Below are positions 23,921-35,100 of a stretch of 64,000 nucleotides of DNA, in pieces. The stretch comes from Rhyzopertha dominica (taxonomy: Eukaryota > Arthropoda > Insecta > Coleoptera > Bostrichidae), in NCBI GenBank assembly GCA_025024175.1, contig QCXZ01000075.1:620001-684000 (forward strand). Direction: 5' to 3'. The first letter of the stretch is position 1. Each line of letters begins with the position of its first letter. The notes under the pieces were generated by a model. That model made no database searches. It had not been told where the DNA came from and saw nothing but the letters and a program-made list of their open reading frames with translations. The position numbers were made by a program, and so were the translations under genes.

Positions 23921-26900
23921 GTAAGTAACTTCCATCAGTTTTTATAATATATATAATTTGCAGCTAATATCAGAGATATTTCTATCAATACAATGATTTA
24001 CTCACGAGCTGAATGTGAATTCATCACAATCTGATCAGTTTTTCATTCTGAAAGGTTATATTTATAAATAGCAGCGAGTAATAATGACAATCTTGTTGAC
24101 TTGTCTAAAATTATTATTCTTTTATTAACTATCACGCTAGAAACCCCAAACATCTATAATTTTTAATTTTTTAGGTCAACAAGGAATCAACAAACAAACT
24201 GTAGTCGATATAGCAAGTCCATACCATTGTACAATATGTGACGAATCTTTCAAAGACAAAATCACACTTATTACGCATAATCGATTACATAATAATGGAT
24301 CTGGAGGTTTGCACACCTGTAAGATTTGCAAAAAGTCCTTCGATAGCCCCATTCGGTTAGAACAGCATTCAAAGAGCCACAGCATTACATATGAATGTAG
24401 AATTTGTAAGAAGGTGTATAGCGAGAAGTCGGAGATGAAGCAGCATCTGAAAAGTGAATGTGGAGGACGCTTGAGTTGCACTCAAACAGGTGAGTTAAAA
24501 AAAATATTGCATATTTTTAAAGAGGATAGCATATTATATGTAATTTATCTATAAATACTTCTCCATAAATGTCTAGTAATTAAATTAAGTGTATTTTAAG
24601 AAAACAGCTATTTTTTCGTCTTTGTGCATTTTATATTCATTTCACCCCAAATTAAAATGAATTGCTTTTACAAAATTACTATAGTAGTTGTTTAATAATT
24701 TGCAGTTTTATTGTCTGTATTGTCTCGCTTTTTTTCTTAGATGTTGTTAACCAACAGTCTGACAGCATGGATACCAACACCTCTCAAGAAAACTCTTCAA
24801 GTGACATTAATAATAGAAAAACCATATGCCCGTATTGTTCAGTGGGAGTAGTCACTTTCCAACGTCACCTAGAAAGGAAACACTCAAATGAACCTGCCGT
24901 GAAAGAAATACTCTGTTTACCCGTCAGGGAAAGATCAAAATTCGTGAAAGCTTTGTGCACACATGCGAACTTTATATTGCCTTCTAAGGTGCATGAGAGT
25001 CCTCAGGTTACGAAACCAAATGACAGCGATACAGTAAAAAAATGTATCACTTGTCCATATTGCAAGGGTTCTTTCAATAGGCGTTCTATGAGGCGGCATC
25101 GTGATTATTGTTCAATGCGTCCAAAAGATGAAATTGGAGGGAAAGAGTATGTTCTATCTACGATGCATGTAGCAGAAGTCTGCTCGAAGAACTGCGAGTT
25201 TTACGACAAGCTGAAAATTAAAGGAGAGGTAAGAATTGCAAATATTTACAATGGAATTAATGTCTTTACAATTTTAAGTATATGTTTAAATTAGTTGTCA
25301 CCATCTTGTTAGAAAGTTTCGCAGACATTCAATATTATCCATCTTCCATGAAAAAAAATGAATTTTTGATTGCAAACGTCAAAAGACTAATTAAAATTTA
25401 TAAAATACAAGAATTGACAGTTCTATTAACTTCTGAGGATAAAAATGCTATAGTTTTGAGATTATAAAACCTATTTTTGATATCCGAATAGAAATATTCC
25501 ATGTTCAACAGTTGGGAGAATTGTAAATAAATTTAAGACTTCTAGAAGTGTTCATGATAATTTTAATCCATACATTGGAAGAAACTGATTATGATAGACG
25601 GTTTTATTTTTGCTCTTTTATACAAGGAGAGTTTTTATTCGCATATTTTTCTCGGATGAAGCGACATTTTTTTTACAAAATGAATTAAGAGAACTGTCTG
25701 TACAAGATCATCAACAAAACAAGATGGTGCAATATGCCATAGTACAGAAACCTTTTGGTATTACCTTGAAGCTATTTACAAAGACAAATTGATACATGAA
25801 TTTTCTGATTTTTGCGCCCAGCTAGATCTCTAGACTTCACTCCCCTGCGTTATTTTTTATGGTGTCACTTATACAAAGAGTTTACCAGCAAGGACCTTTT
25901 CCAGATATTGATTATTCGGAGAGGACCATTTCAAAAGCATGCCATTTTATGAGACAGTCTATTATTAGTTCTCATTTTTGATTGGATCCTCTTTTCAGAT
26001 CTTTCCGATAATGCGCAACGATAAAATATCGGAGGTCGCTATGAGTGACCCCCTCATTTGCACCTTCGCAGAAGATTTGTTGTCGAGACGAACGGGACCT
26101 CAGGTGAAGTACACCGTCTCAAACAGGATGCGAGAACTGGGACGATTGATGATCGCCTTGCAAAAAATCAATGGCGTTAAAAATTTACGTGAAACGTTAA
26201 AACCCCAATTCTTTCACGACTTAGTCACAGCAACAAAAGTGATCAGCGGATACGACGAAGAAACGAAGACTTTTAAAACACGCAGCTTGCCTTTGGTGAT
26301 GGGAGTGAGATTGAAACAAGTTTGTGACTTTGCCAGTAAAACAGACGAATATGAGGTGTCAGAGGAGGCGTTGAAGGATATTAAAGCGTTGAGGATGATG
26401 ATAAATGTCAATTGGAATATGGCTTTGAAACTGAGTGAAGGAGAAAAACAAATGGATGGAAGTATGATGGAATGTGATTGGATTTATTTGGAATTTTATA
26501 GAGATTTTTTTAGGTGGTGAACAACACGAAGAATATGGAAATGAAAATGAAGAGAATGATGTAGATGGTATGTGTTTGTCTTTTTGTAAGATGGAATTTT
26601 TTGGAAGTTTTATTTTAGTTGTGGAAAACCAGGAAGAGGTAAAAATGAATACCGACTATATTACACTGGTAGATGAGGACTTTATTAATAACAAGAGGAA
26701 GTATGTGNAACACACAAATAAAAATGATACTGAACAGGAAAGGATAAAAAAGGAAAAAGTGGAAGATGTTATATTGCCAGATGTTGAGATAGAAGGTATT
26801 TCACTTATTTTTATTTTTCTGTTTCCCAACATTACCTACTGTTCTTCTATATTGCCAAAGATTTTTTATGATTCATATTTATTTTTTTTTTGAAGGTGTT

Positions 26901-29900
26901 TTGGAACAAATGATCAAGTTATTTATTCACATATTAAAATTGCTTTAAGTTACAGGTGAAATTTGTTTATAACTTCAAAATTGATTTTTCAGAATCTCCT
27001 TCAAGATGTTTTCTGGCAGATATTATGTACTAAGATTATTCACAATTCAATTTGCAGATGTTATCTGCGTAGACCAAGATGAAGAGAGCGTTCAAAATTA
27101 TTCCGTCCAAGAAAGTGGACTTTCCTGCGGATATTGCAACGAGATCTTTTTGGCAAACATCCACCTAAAGAAACACATTGCCACGGTTCATAACAATATA
27201 GTACATGCCTTTACGTATGATAGGAACTGCTCTAAGAGTATACTGAAAAATAATGTTCAAACAAGTAAGGCCATCCATTATTTGTTTCATTTCATGGCAA
27301 ATGCATACTGGTATTCTCCTATGTTTGTCTTGTTTTGGATTAGTGTCGACAGAATTTTGTAACCTGTATTGATCAATCTTTTTATGTTATTTTTTCAATT
27401 CCTTCAGCATTTTTCATTTTCTTCTGTTGTTGGTTCTTGTGTGCTATTTTTACCTCTTTTTTGTCTTTCTTTGTGTGTGTATGTGAACATCTCAGTTGGC
27501 TTCAAAACTAAATTCCGCTTCATAGCTTTATCATTTTGGCATTTTCAATTTCACATTATAATCATTGCCATCTGACTTTTTTTAAAAAGGACTATTAATT
27601 GGTGATGCAGAATTTTCTGATGAATTTAATAACTAGCCCTTTCGCTCAGTTGATAAAATATCAAATGTTTTAGTTTTTATACATACTTTATTATATTTGA
27701 ATCATTATTAAATTTAGTCTTATTTAAATGTACTTTTGCCTATCTATTTAAAATACTATGTAAAACAGTAGTTATTTAGTTTTGCCCGGGATGCAAAGGC
27801 ATATACTAAACTAAAAATTTAATAGTAGATTTGTTAGTATTCAGATAGTTAAATTTTTTTTTAAATTTTAATAAATTACCCGTCCAGATACCTATAATAT
27901 CATCTACATATCTTTAGTAAAATAAAATATGATTTCTTTTAATATTTAAAGTAGTTCTTTTATTACTGTTATCATAAAATATCTCTTTTCAGATGTCAAC
28001 ACTATAAAGCCAATTAGAAACAATGTTCGTAAAACACCGGCACCCAAAAAAAACCATTCCCAGGAAGCAAAGAGAACCTCATGTGAATATTGCAACAAAA
28101 TCTTTCGCCCCAGCTATCTCCAAACACACATCGACACCGTGCATTACAAAATACGCTGCTTCACATGTAAAACTTGCGGCAAGTCTTTCAAGCAAAAATC
28201 TACTTTGAAGACCCACCAATACGGTCACGAAAACCACAGACCTTTCGTCTGTACGATTTGCAATANATCTTACATCCAACTGAGCCATCTGGATAAGCAC
28301 GTGTCCAATTCTCATTCGGAACAATCGGCAGCTTGCAAAGTCTGCGGGAAGACTTTTAAGAGTCTCGATGGTTTGGAAAATCATCTGAAGGGACATATGT
28401 TTCGACACGAGTGTCCTATTTGTAAGAAAACTTATTCTTATAAGGGGAAGTTGAAGTACCACCTCAAAGAGGACCATGGGGTTACATCAGGTCAGTTGGG
28501 AATTTAAATTGTTTTTTTTTGTATCTGGATTGAAAATGGGAATGATTAGTTCCAGATAAATTTGGAGACAGGTTTTAATTTTAATAGCTTAGAATCGGTA
28601 CAATTGATTGATTAAAAAAATGAAATCCGTAATCTATTAAATTCCGTCTTTATTCAATAGCAAATGCAATGTAAGGTCTATTCTACTGCTAGAGAAAAGT
28701 GGACCTTATATGTAACCCACTCATAAACAATTACTTTAACTGTTGTTTGTGTTTGTGGTCACCCTGAATTACTGCAATTTGTATTTAAATGTAAAAAAAT
28801 GCCTGTTGACTGAAAAAAATTATTAAATGCATCAGCGTTGATACTAACAATGATATTGCAAGGAGAATGAATGTTCATGGCTTCTTAAATGTACTGAAAG
28901 AAGAGCTGTTAATAAGAAGATCCAGCAGCATATAAAAATTTTCTACAAATGAGCAATGCTTCATTTGATAAATTGTTTGAACTTGTCCATAATAAAATAG
29001 GGAAACGAGGTACACAATTCCGTGAAAGCATTCCTTCCGTTTCATTTACAAAAGCATGAAACACATCACGTTCCCGGGGTTGTCAAAAGTTTACTCACAC
29101 CAATATACATATTTTAAGAGGCCTAAAACGGAATTTTATGTTGATGTATTGATTAACTGGTAGTAGGAAGTCAGCCCAAAATAACAGATAGCCCCTATTC
29201 AAAAGTTTATTTCGTCGATATCTATTTTTTTTATTTGCCCCATATTTACACCAAAATTTAGCCAACCTACTCATAATTAATCTTGAAAATGAGGTGCGTG
29301 CGTAACTAGAAAGTTGAAAATTGATGACAAGAAATATTGATTCTTTGTTATTTTTAGAGCTCAGAGACGGTCCTCCAAAAATCATAAAAATCTCCCTATC
29401 AGATGACGAGAACTCAGACGAAGAAATTATAGCTCATAGCAACGAAACTATACCAAACAGTGGTCTGTTGGAAGCTTCTGTGATATCAAACGTTACAACT
29501 ACCTCAGTCACTAATAGTTCTGCACCTGTAGTTCCAATTGAGACTGTAAACCTCCAGTCTTTACGGGAAGATTGTCGGGATACAGAAACAACCGATGAAG
29601 ACGAAATCAAAATGGAACTAAATGATCCTGTACTAGATGAAGATGTGCATGATGAATTGTTCACCAAAAAAGGTAGGAATAATTGTTGTTCTAATTCTGC
29701 AAGATCTATTTCTATTTTGCAACACCTCTATAATTTATAATATAATTTTTTTTATCACCTTTTTTGTCCTTAGTACACATGTCATTTTCTAGTTCAGTTC
29801 AAGTTAAATAAATCGAATAACAAAGACCTTTTTTGTATAGCATAAACTTTTAAATGTAGCAGTAAGAAAAAATTACCCAGATTCGAATCATTATCATTTT

Positions 29901-30430
29901 TAATTCCAGAACCAACAGACGAACATGAAGACACAGAATCACAAGTTGAACCAAATTCTATTGAATCGAAATCCGTATTGATTGACAATGTTCCCGACGT
30001 AGAGAAGCCGATTAAAGTCAACCTGCCCAGAGGAACAACAAAGTGTGATGTATGCGGAAAATCTTTTGCCAATCCTTGCTTACTAAAGCGTCACATCGTC
30101 AATGTACACATGAATATAAGACCGTTCAAGTGCGCCGTATGCAACAAGACTTTCCACGAGAAAGCGGTCTTAAAAGTCCACGAAGCCCAGCATACTAATC
30201 ACAGACCGTTCGTTTGCGAGATCTGCCATTTTAGAAGGCACATGACGACGCATGGGGAAGGCGAAACTTGGTCTTGCAAGGTTTGCAAGAAGGTCTTTCC
30301 CACCTCTTCTCGTCTTAGGTTGCACATGACGCTTCACCGAAAGAAGTACAAATGTGGGACTTGTGGGGTTTTGTACGCGACCAAGCACAGTTTGAAGCGT
30401 CATGTGGATGAGAAACATCGTGGAGGTTGA
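23425..30430 (+). CDS. zinc-finger array unit 1: modular multi-exon C2H2 protein
   Basis: Exons: A 23425-23920, B 24175-24489, C 24741-25228, D 25999-26461, E 26514-26567 and 26619-26795, truncated H 27058-27264, H 27993-28490, I 29358-29672, and J 29910-30430 (stop). Lengths sum to exactly 3,534 nt, giving 1,177 residues if all exons are joined. Order of domains: an acidic SUMO-consensus-bearing N-terminus, a Cys-rich block, three fingers, a Cys/His exon, the conserved D module, acidic spacers, six further fingers, an acidic exon with ISLSDDE, then four intact fingers and one broken finger. I do not recognise a named orthologue; a nuclear DNA-binding regulator is inferred from the fingers. 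All boundaries are predicted from splice motifs and paralogue comparison. Confidence 0.68.
24175..24489 (+). CDS. unit 1 exon B: three C2H2 fingers
   Basis: A 315-nt phase 1-1 exon. Fingers: CTICDESF...H..LH, CKICKKSF...H..SH, and CRICKKVYSEKSEMKQH, with an unusual terminal spacing to a Cys. Unit 2 has no counterpart, and in unit 3 the first two fingers have lost their ligands. Confidence 0.7.
24741..25228 (+). CDS. unit 1 exon C: Cys/His module
   Basis: The exon enters in phase 1 and leaves in phase 0 (GAG|gtaaga). Acidic start (SQENSSSD), then CPYCSVGVVTFQRHLERKH (a C2H2-type site), a helical linker (ERSKFVKALCTHANFIL), and a second site CPYCKGSFNRRSMRRHRDYC (C2HC). It closes with FYDKLKIKGE, which is conserved in all paralogues. 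Confidence 0.68.
25410..25965 (+). mobile_element. mariner-family transposase relic between exons C and D of unit 1
   Basis: Frames along the segment read TSEDKNAIVLRL, then STVGRIVNKFKTSRSVHDN (the helix-turn-helix region), then FSDEATFFLQNE (first catalytic Asp region), and finally the 'RSLDFTPLRYF' and 'KE' end of the catalytic core. There are multiple frameshifts. It ends about 35 nt before the exon D acceptor. Confidence 0.65.
25999..26461 (+). CDS. unit 1 exon D: conserved 'PIMRxDKIS' module
   Basis: Enters in phase 0 after cttttcag and leaves in phase 1 (donor gtatga at 26462). Conserved blocks: IFPIMRNDKISEVAM, DPLICTFAEDLLSRR, SNRMRELGRLMIALQ, LKPQFFHDLVTATKVISGY, LPLVMGVRLKQVCDFASK. 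The module is all-helical in appearance and is found six times in this window. A similar block occurs, as I recall, in uncharacterised invertebrate proteins related to tyrosine-recombinase-like genes; this link is from memory. The function is unknown. Confidence 0.7.
26514..26795 (+). CDS. unit 1 E exons (26514-26567 and 26619-26795)
   Basis: Two phase 1-1 mini-exons of 54 and 177 nt separated by a 51-nt intron. They encode an acidic stretch (EQHEEYGNENEEND) and a segment with YITLVDEDF and DVILPDVEIE, hydrophobic runs beside acids that resemble SUMO-interacting motifs. There is one N at 26708. Confidence 0.55.
27058..27264 (+). CDS. unit 1 truncated H exon, single finger
   Basis: A 207-nt phase 1-1 exon with one finger (CGYCNEIF...HLKKHIATVH), followed by a finger-less tail. 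It is close to the first finger of the 54788 exon, so it looks like an H exon that lost its later fingers. Confidence 0.6.
27993..28490 (+). CDS. unit 1 exon H: five C2H2 fingers
   Basis: A 498-nt phase 1-1 exon, exactly the same length as the unit 2 H exon. Fingers begin CEYCNKIF, CKTCGKSF, CTICNxSY, CKVCGKTF and CPICKKTY. If the donor at 28491 (gtcagt) is not used, the frame ends four codons later (GQLGI, stop), giving a short isoform. One N at 28266. Confidence 0.75.
29358..29672 (+). CDS. unit 1 exon I: acidic exon
   Basis: A 315-nt phase 1-1 exon. It contains PPKIIKISLSDDENSDEE (a strong SUMO-interacting-like core, ISLSDDE) and EDEIKMELND (psi-K-x-E). It is Asp/Glu and Ser/Thr-rich with no folded domain. 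Confidence 0.65.
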
Positions 30431-30449
30431 TTGATTTTGGAGGATACAG
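29910..30449 (+). CDS. unit 1 exon J: terminal fingers, one broken
   Basis: Coding to the stop at 30428-30430; the exon probably continues to a donor at 30450 (540 nt, a multiple of three). Fingers: CDVCGKSF, CAVCNKTF, a broken third (CEIC directly followed by HFRRHMTTH), CKVCKKVF and CGTCGVLY. The third lacks eight codons present in all other J exons and cannot fold normally. The two linkers after fingers 1 and 2 are of the MNIRPFKC / TNHRPFVC type. Confidence 0.74.
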
Positions 30450-31366
30450 GTGGGCGTCAAAAAATAGTAATGATATTTATTGAAGTGTCAATAAATCTTT
30501 TTTGGTTTTGCAGAAATAATCAGCAAAAATTCTGGAGCTTTTTAAAGACAGAACATGAACATCTGTAAAGGTCTATGTTCACATTTACTACAACAAAGTA
30601 TAGTGAAAAGTCAGATGTTTCATCAAGTGAACATTGCAGGTAAATTATTTCAAAGTAACTTTAAAATATTTTGGAGTATCAGGAAGACAGAAGTTGTCAT
30701 AGTATTAAATAAAAAAAATATAAAAGTTGTCATATTGTTTTTATATACCTGTGTGTTGGGTGGAGCATATTTTTTTTCAGGATGCAGATTAAACATGAAG
30801 AAATACCTGCAGAGAAACTAATGTATTATTTATTTTCACACGTCAAAAATATAATTAATTAAACTTAAACTCTAAATATTCATTAAACTAATATAATACA
30901 ATTTCAGTCGAAATGACTTTAACTTTGTTCTTCAACTAAGTGAAAGTGAGATCTTTATGAAAAGAAATGTATGATTTTTAATTCTTTAAAATACTTATCT
31001 GTACGTAATTCTGGCTACAAGTCTTACACATTTTCTTTGAGTAGAAAATCAGCACAAAATATGTTAACTGTACACTACAGCGTAACAAGGTAACTAATTT
31101 TACAGTTTAATTATGTGTACAACAAGAAAATTATAATGTTCTATGACAGATTATTTCCAAGCAAATAAATCAGATTTCAGATTGAATTTGAAGTTAATTT
31201 ATACCTTCAGTTGCTTGTTATACAATTCATTTTACGTATTTTAATATTAAATCAGCTATAATTAACATAAGAGTCAATTAAATATTAAATTTTATCAATT
31301 CTCCAAAAATACGCGAATTAACCATTATTCGGGAAGTTCCGCACAAACCGGCAACCCTGTTCAATA
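30450..31366. other. spacer between units 1 and 2
   Basis: It may hold a 3' UTR exon of unit 1 (acceptor ttttgcag at about 30514, encoding EIISKNSGAF and a stop if read in frame). The rest is AT-rich with no coding signal. Confidence 0.35.
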
Positions 31367-31400
31367 GTAGGTCAAATGCACCCGATGTAGTTCAAATGAA
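31367..31400 (+). promoter_or_regulatory. paired 14+6+14 direct-repeat element upstream of unit 2
   Basis: GTAGGTCAAATGCA (31367-31380), a 6-nt spacer, then GTAGTTCAAATGAA (31387-31400). It lies 260 nt upstream of the unit 2 ATG. The same arrangement is found upstream of units 3 and 4. Confidence 0.55.
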
Positions 31401-31660
31401 TAAATCGCCCTACATCTGTCAATATCAAAACGTTAGGATTTTGACGAGATATTGAACAGAAAATGTTGTTTTAAGGTGTTTATATTTGATTTTTAGCAAT
31501 TTTTTCAAACTCTGTGTTAATGTTGAATAATTCTAGCGGTACCACGTATTAAGTGTTGGTCTTTCTGCATTTATAGGGTACCTACAGTGGTGGTTGGTTT
31601 ACCTATAACCAATGCAATAGAAAAATTGATTTATCCCAAGAAGAGGAATTTATGTAAGCA

Positions 31661-32123
31661 ATGGAGATTGATCCGTTGAATTGCAAAACAGAACTGCACC
31701 CTCCTCACTCGATAAAGAATGAAGTGGAATACGACAGCGATTCTTTCATCGAAAACATGGAGATAAAGCACGAATTATTGAGTGATTCAATCCCGTTTGA
31801 AGAAGTATTTTGTAAAGACGAACCCAAATCTCCTTCTGGAGCGGACCCGGAAGTTTCAAATCCAAGTATTGAAACTGTGTTTTTGGAGACAGACGTTTCT
31901 GAATTGACGAAATACATACCCGAAGGCGAAGCATCTGTTTCGAATTCAGGCGCAAGGAAGTCAGCCAAAAAGAAAGACCAAGCACATTGTGAAAAGTGTT
32001 CTAAGCCGAAATATGGATGTTTGTGCTTCGTCAACTGCAATGTTTGCGGTGAGCCGTGTACTTCGGAAAGCAGTCTTCGACGACATGTGTGCCTTGTGCT
32101 TAAGGAAAAAATTAAGAGCAAAA
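31661..32123 (+). CDS. unit 2 exon A
   Basis: ATG in aagcaATGGAG. Encodes DPLNCKTE, SIKNEVEYDSDS, the repeated SIPFEEVFCKDEPKSPSG, IETVFLETD, and the Cys-rich block CEKCSKPKYGCLCFVNC / CNVCGEPC...HVC. Leaves in phase 1. Confidence 0.72.
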
Positions 32124-35100
32124 GTAAGTAAGTAATTGATGTAGATGGGTACTGATATCAATGTTCTTCATACAATACATATTTAAAGCAGCTACTTCAA
32201 GAAATCAAAAATCTATTGTAGTCTTGTAAAAATGTCATTTCATGAGTAGTGAAAAAAGCCTTTTTTGTCACCACCATCAAGCCTGGAACTCTTGTATAGT
32301 ACCTTCCTGATTGATGTAGTATAAAGCTATTATTGAAGATAATATTTAACAGTACAGTTTTGAACATAAGTGCACAAATAATAATAATTCAAACCTAAAT
32401 AAACAGTTGTTATTTAAAAATACCATAAGTTTTTACCACCCTTGATGGCCGTGTGACAAATAATTACACTTTAATTAATTTAGTTTGACATAAAGAACAC
32501 TCAAATATGTTGCTAAATATGTTTAATTTTGGAGCACTTTTTTTACTTCGAAATCAGCTAATCCNAATATTGATTAGCCCTTTTGTAACATTATTTCTGT
32601 TGGACTGTTAAAATTCAGTTTCATTCTACATGTTGTGTTTTTCTTTCTCTTAGGTTTTGACTTAAATTCCGCAAACTCAGATGCAACGATCTCACTAGAA
32701 AAATTTTTGGAATCACTTTCTGCGGTAGAAGTTACAGATGATGACGTTGACAATAAGAAAACTTTCTGTCCATACTGTTCTAAGGAGGAGGTAACTTTCA
32801 ATTTGCATTTAGTAAGGAAACATTCAGATATAGCATCGGTGAAAGAAATGCTGCATCTACCCTTGGAAGAACGGTTAAGGTTTATAAAAGCACTGAGTGC
32901 GTATGGAAATTTTATTTTGACCACCAAAACAAACGTAAAAAGTCCAGTTACGGGAATAGNTGANAGTAATTTGGTNAAAGAATATATCGAATGTCCGGAA
33001 TGCAAGGGCTATATGGGGAGGCATAGCGTTCATTGCAGGGTAGGTCAAAAAGACAAAAACGGAGAGGGAGAATATTATTTGTCTACAGTGCAGATAGATG
33101 AAGTTTGTTCTGCAAACAGCGAGTTTTATGAGAAGTTGAAGATAAAGAAAGAGGTAGGAATAATTGCAATCATATAATTTCTTGTTACATGTATTCTGCA
33201 TAGGCAAAATAAGCCTTTAATAACACAAATTTGTCAGATTTAGTTGACAGATTCGTGAGATTTTTAATAGTTTGTTAATGACAAGTAACTATACAACAGC
33301 ACAGAATCTCTCTGCTGTCTCTCTTCCTTTTCTGCATGACTTAACCCGTAAAAATAATGTAAAATAGCAAATATTTTCTAATCATTGTTGTAAAGCTTCC
33401 TCAGTGTCTTGCCTGTGTATTAATTTCTTCTTTCTAGGTGTTTCCGATAATGCGCGACGACAAAATATCTAGAATCGCAATGGGCGACACCTTGATTTGC
33501 CTCTACGCAGAAATATTTTTCTCAAGACGTAAAGATAAGAAAGTGAAAAGAGTCACTTCGTACAGGATGCGAGAGATGGGACGTTTACTGCAGACCCTAC
33601 AGAATACCATCAATGTCAAGACTTTATGCGACGCCTTGAAGCCCCAGTATTTTTTCGACTTAATCGCGGCGACGAAAGCCATCAGCGGATACAACGCAAT
33701 AACCAAGACTTTCAAAACTCACAGTTTACAGAGGCTGATGGGATCGAGACTAAAGCATATGTGCGACATTGCTAGTAAAATGGACGAGTGTAAGAAGTCG
33801 GAAGACGTGTTGAAGGATATTCGAAAGTTGAGTGAGCTAATCGATATCAGTTGGAGTTCCGTTTTGAATTTGAAACAAACGGGGAAGGTAAATGTTGGTA
33901 CGATGATTTTTTTTTGGGTTGTGATGGTTTGAATTTTACTGTGAATTGTCGTTTTAGGTGGCGAAAAACGGAAAGAGATGGAAAAGGGGCTTACATTAGC
34001 GGATAATGATATTATTAATCAAAAAAGAAAACGTACAGATAGTAAATAAGGAAAATACAAAAAGGAGGGTGTTTTTTTTATCAATTGTTTGTTTTAGGTG
34101 GTGATACACAGGAAGAAGTATCTCATGTTACATTGGTAGACAAAGAGACAGAAGGTATTTGTTTTGCATCGTGTTTATTTGAAGTTTTATGGTGAATTGT
34201 TGTTTTAGACAGTGAAGAACAGGACATGGTGAAAACTGAAGAAATAGCTAGTGTTATGTTGCCAGACAAGGATATACAAGGTAGTTTCAGTTTTGCAATA
34301 GTTCACTGTTTCAACACACTTTTATTTTGGTTTCTAATCTCATAATCAATTTTTATCCTTCATGTTTTAAACTATACCAGATACCGCAAGTTGTCTTTGA
34401 ATATTAGCTGGAAAACTTAATCCTGTATCTTCTTATGCCCCACATATTATTTTTATAAAAATTGGAAAACTTCTAACTCAATTTTTTTTATGAATTCATA
34501 ATTGATTTTTACACCATATTTTTTGAAGTGTAATAAACATGTCAAGTTTTGTGATTACTGAGTAGGAAAAATTAATATCTCACTTGTTGGACTTTAATAT
34601 TTAAACTAAAATTATCCCGAGATCCTACCTCAAGAATTTCCAAAATTACTAATGATCATATCAAAAGTTCAAATCTTTTGAATGAGGAGAAGTCACTTTT
34701 AATTGTTTTCGATTGTAAGGTACCTAAATTGTATGGTTTGCTCAAAATCCATAAAACCAATGTCCCGTTAAGACCCATAATCAATATGATTGGCAGTCCT
34801 TGTTACAGATTGGCAAAATTTTGTGCTAACTATTTAAAACCTTTTGTAGGAAAAACCAGTAGTTTCATCAAAAATTCTTCAGACTTTATTGATATTATAA
34901 AAGGTTTAAATATTCCAGAAGGTCATATTTTAGTTAGTTTTGACGTGGTTTCTTTATTTACGAAAGTACCCATCCCTGAAACGATAGACATCATCAAATC
35001 TAAGTTTAATAGTGGTCCCCTGGGTGACAGTATAGTTAGATTATCGGAACATTGCTTAAAATCTACTTATTTCTTATGGAACGATAATTTTTATGAACTA

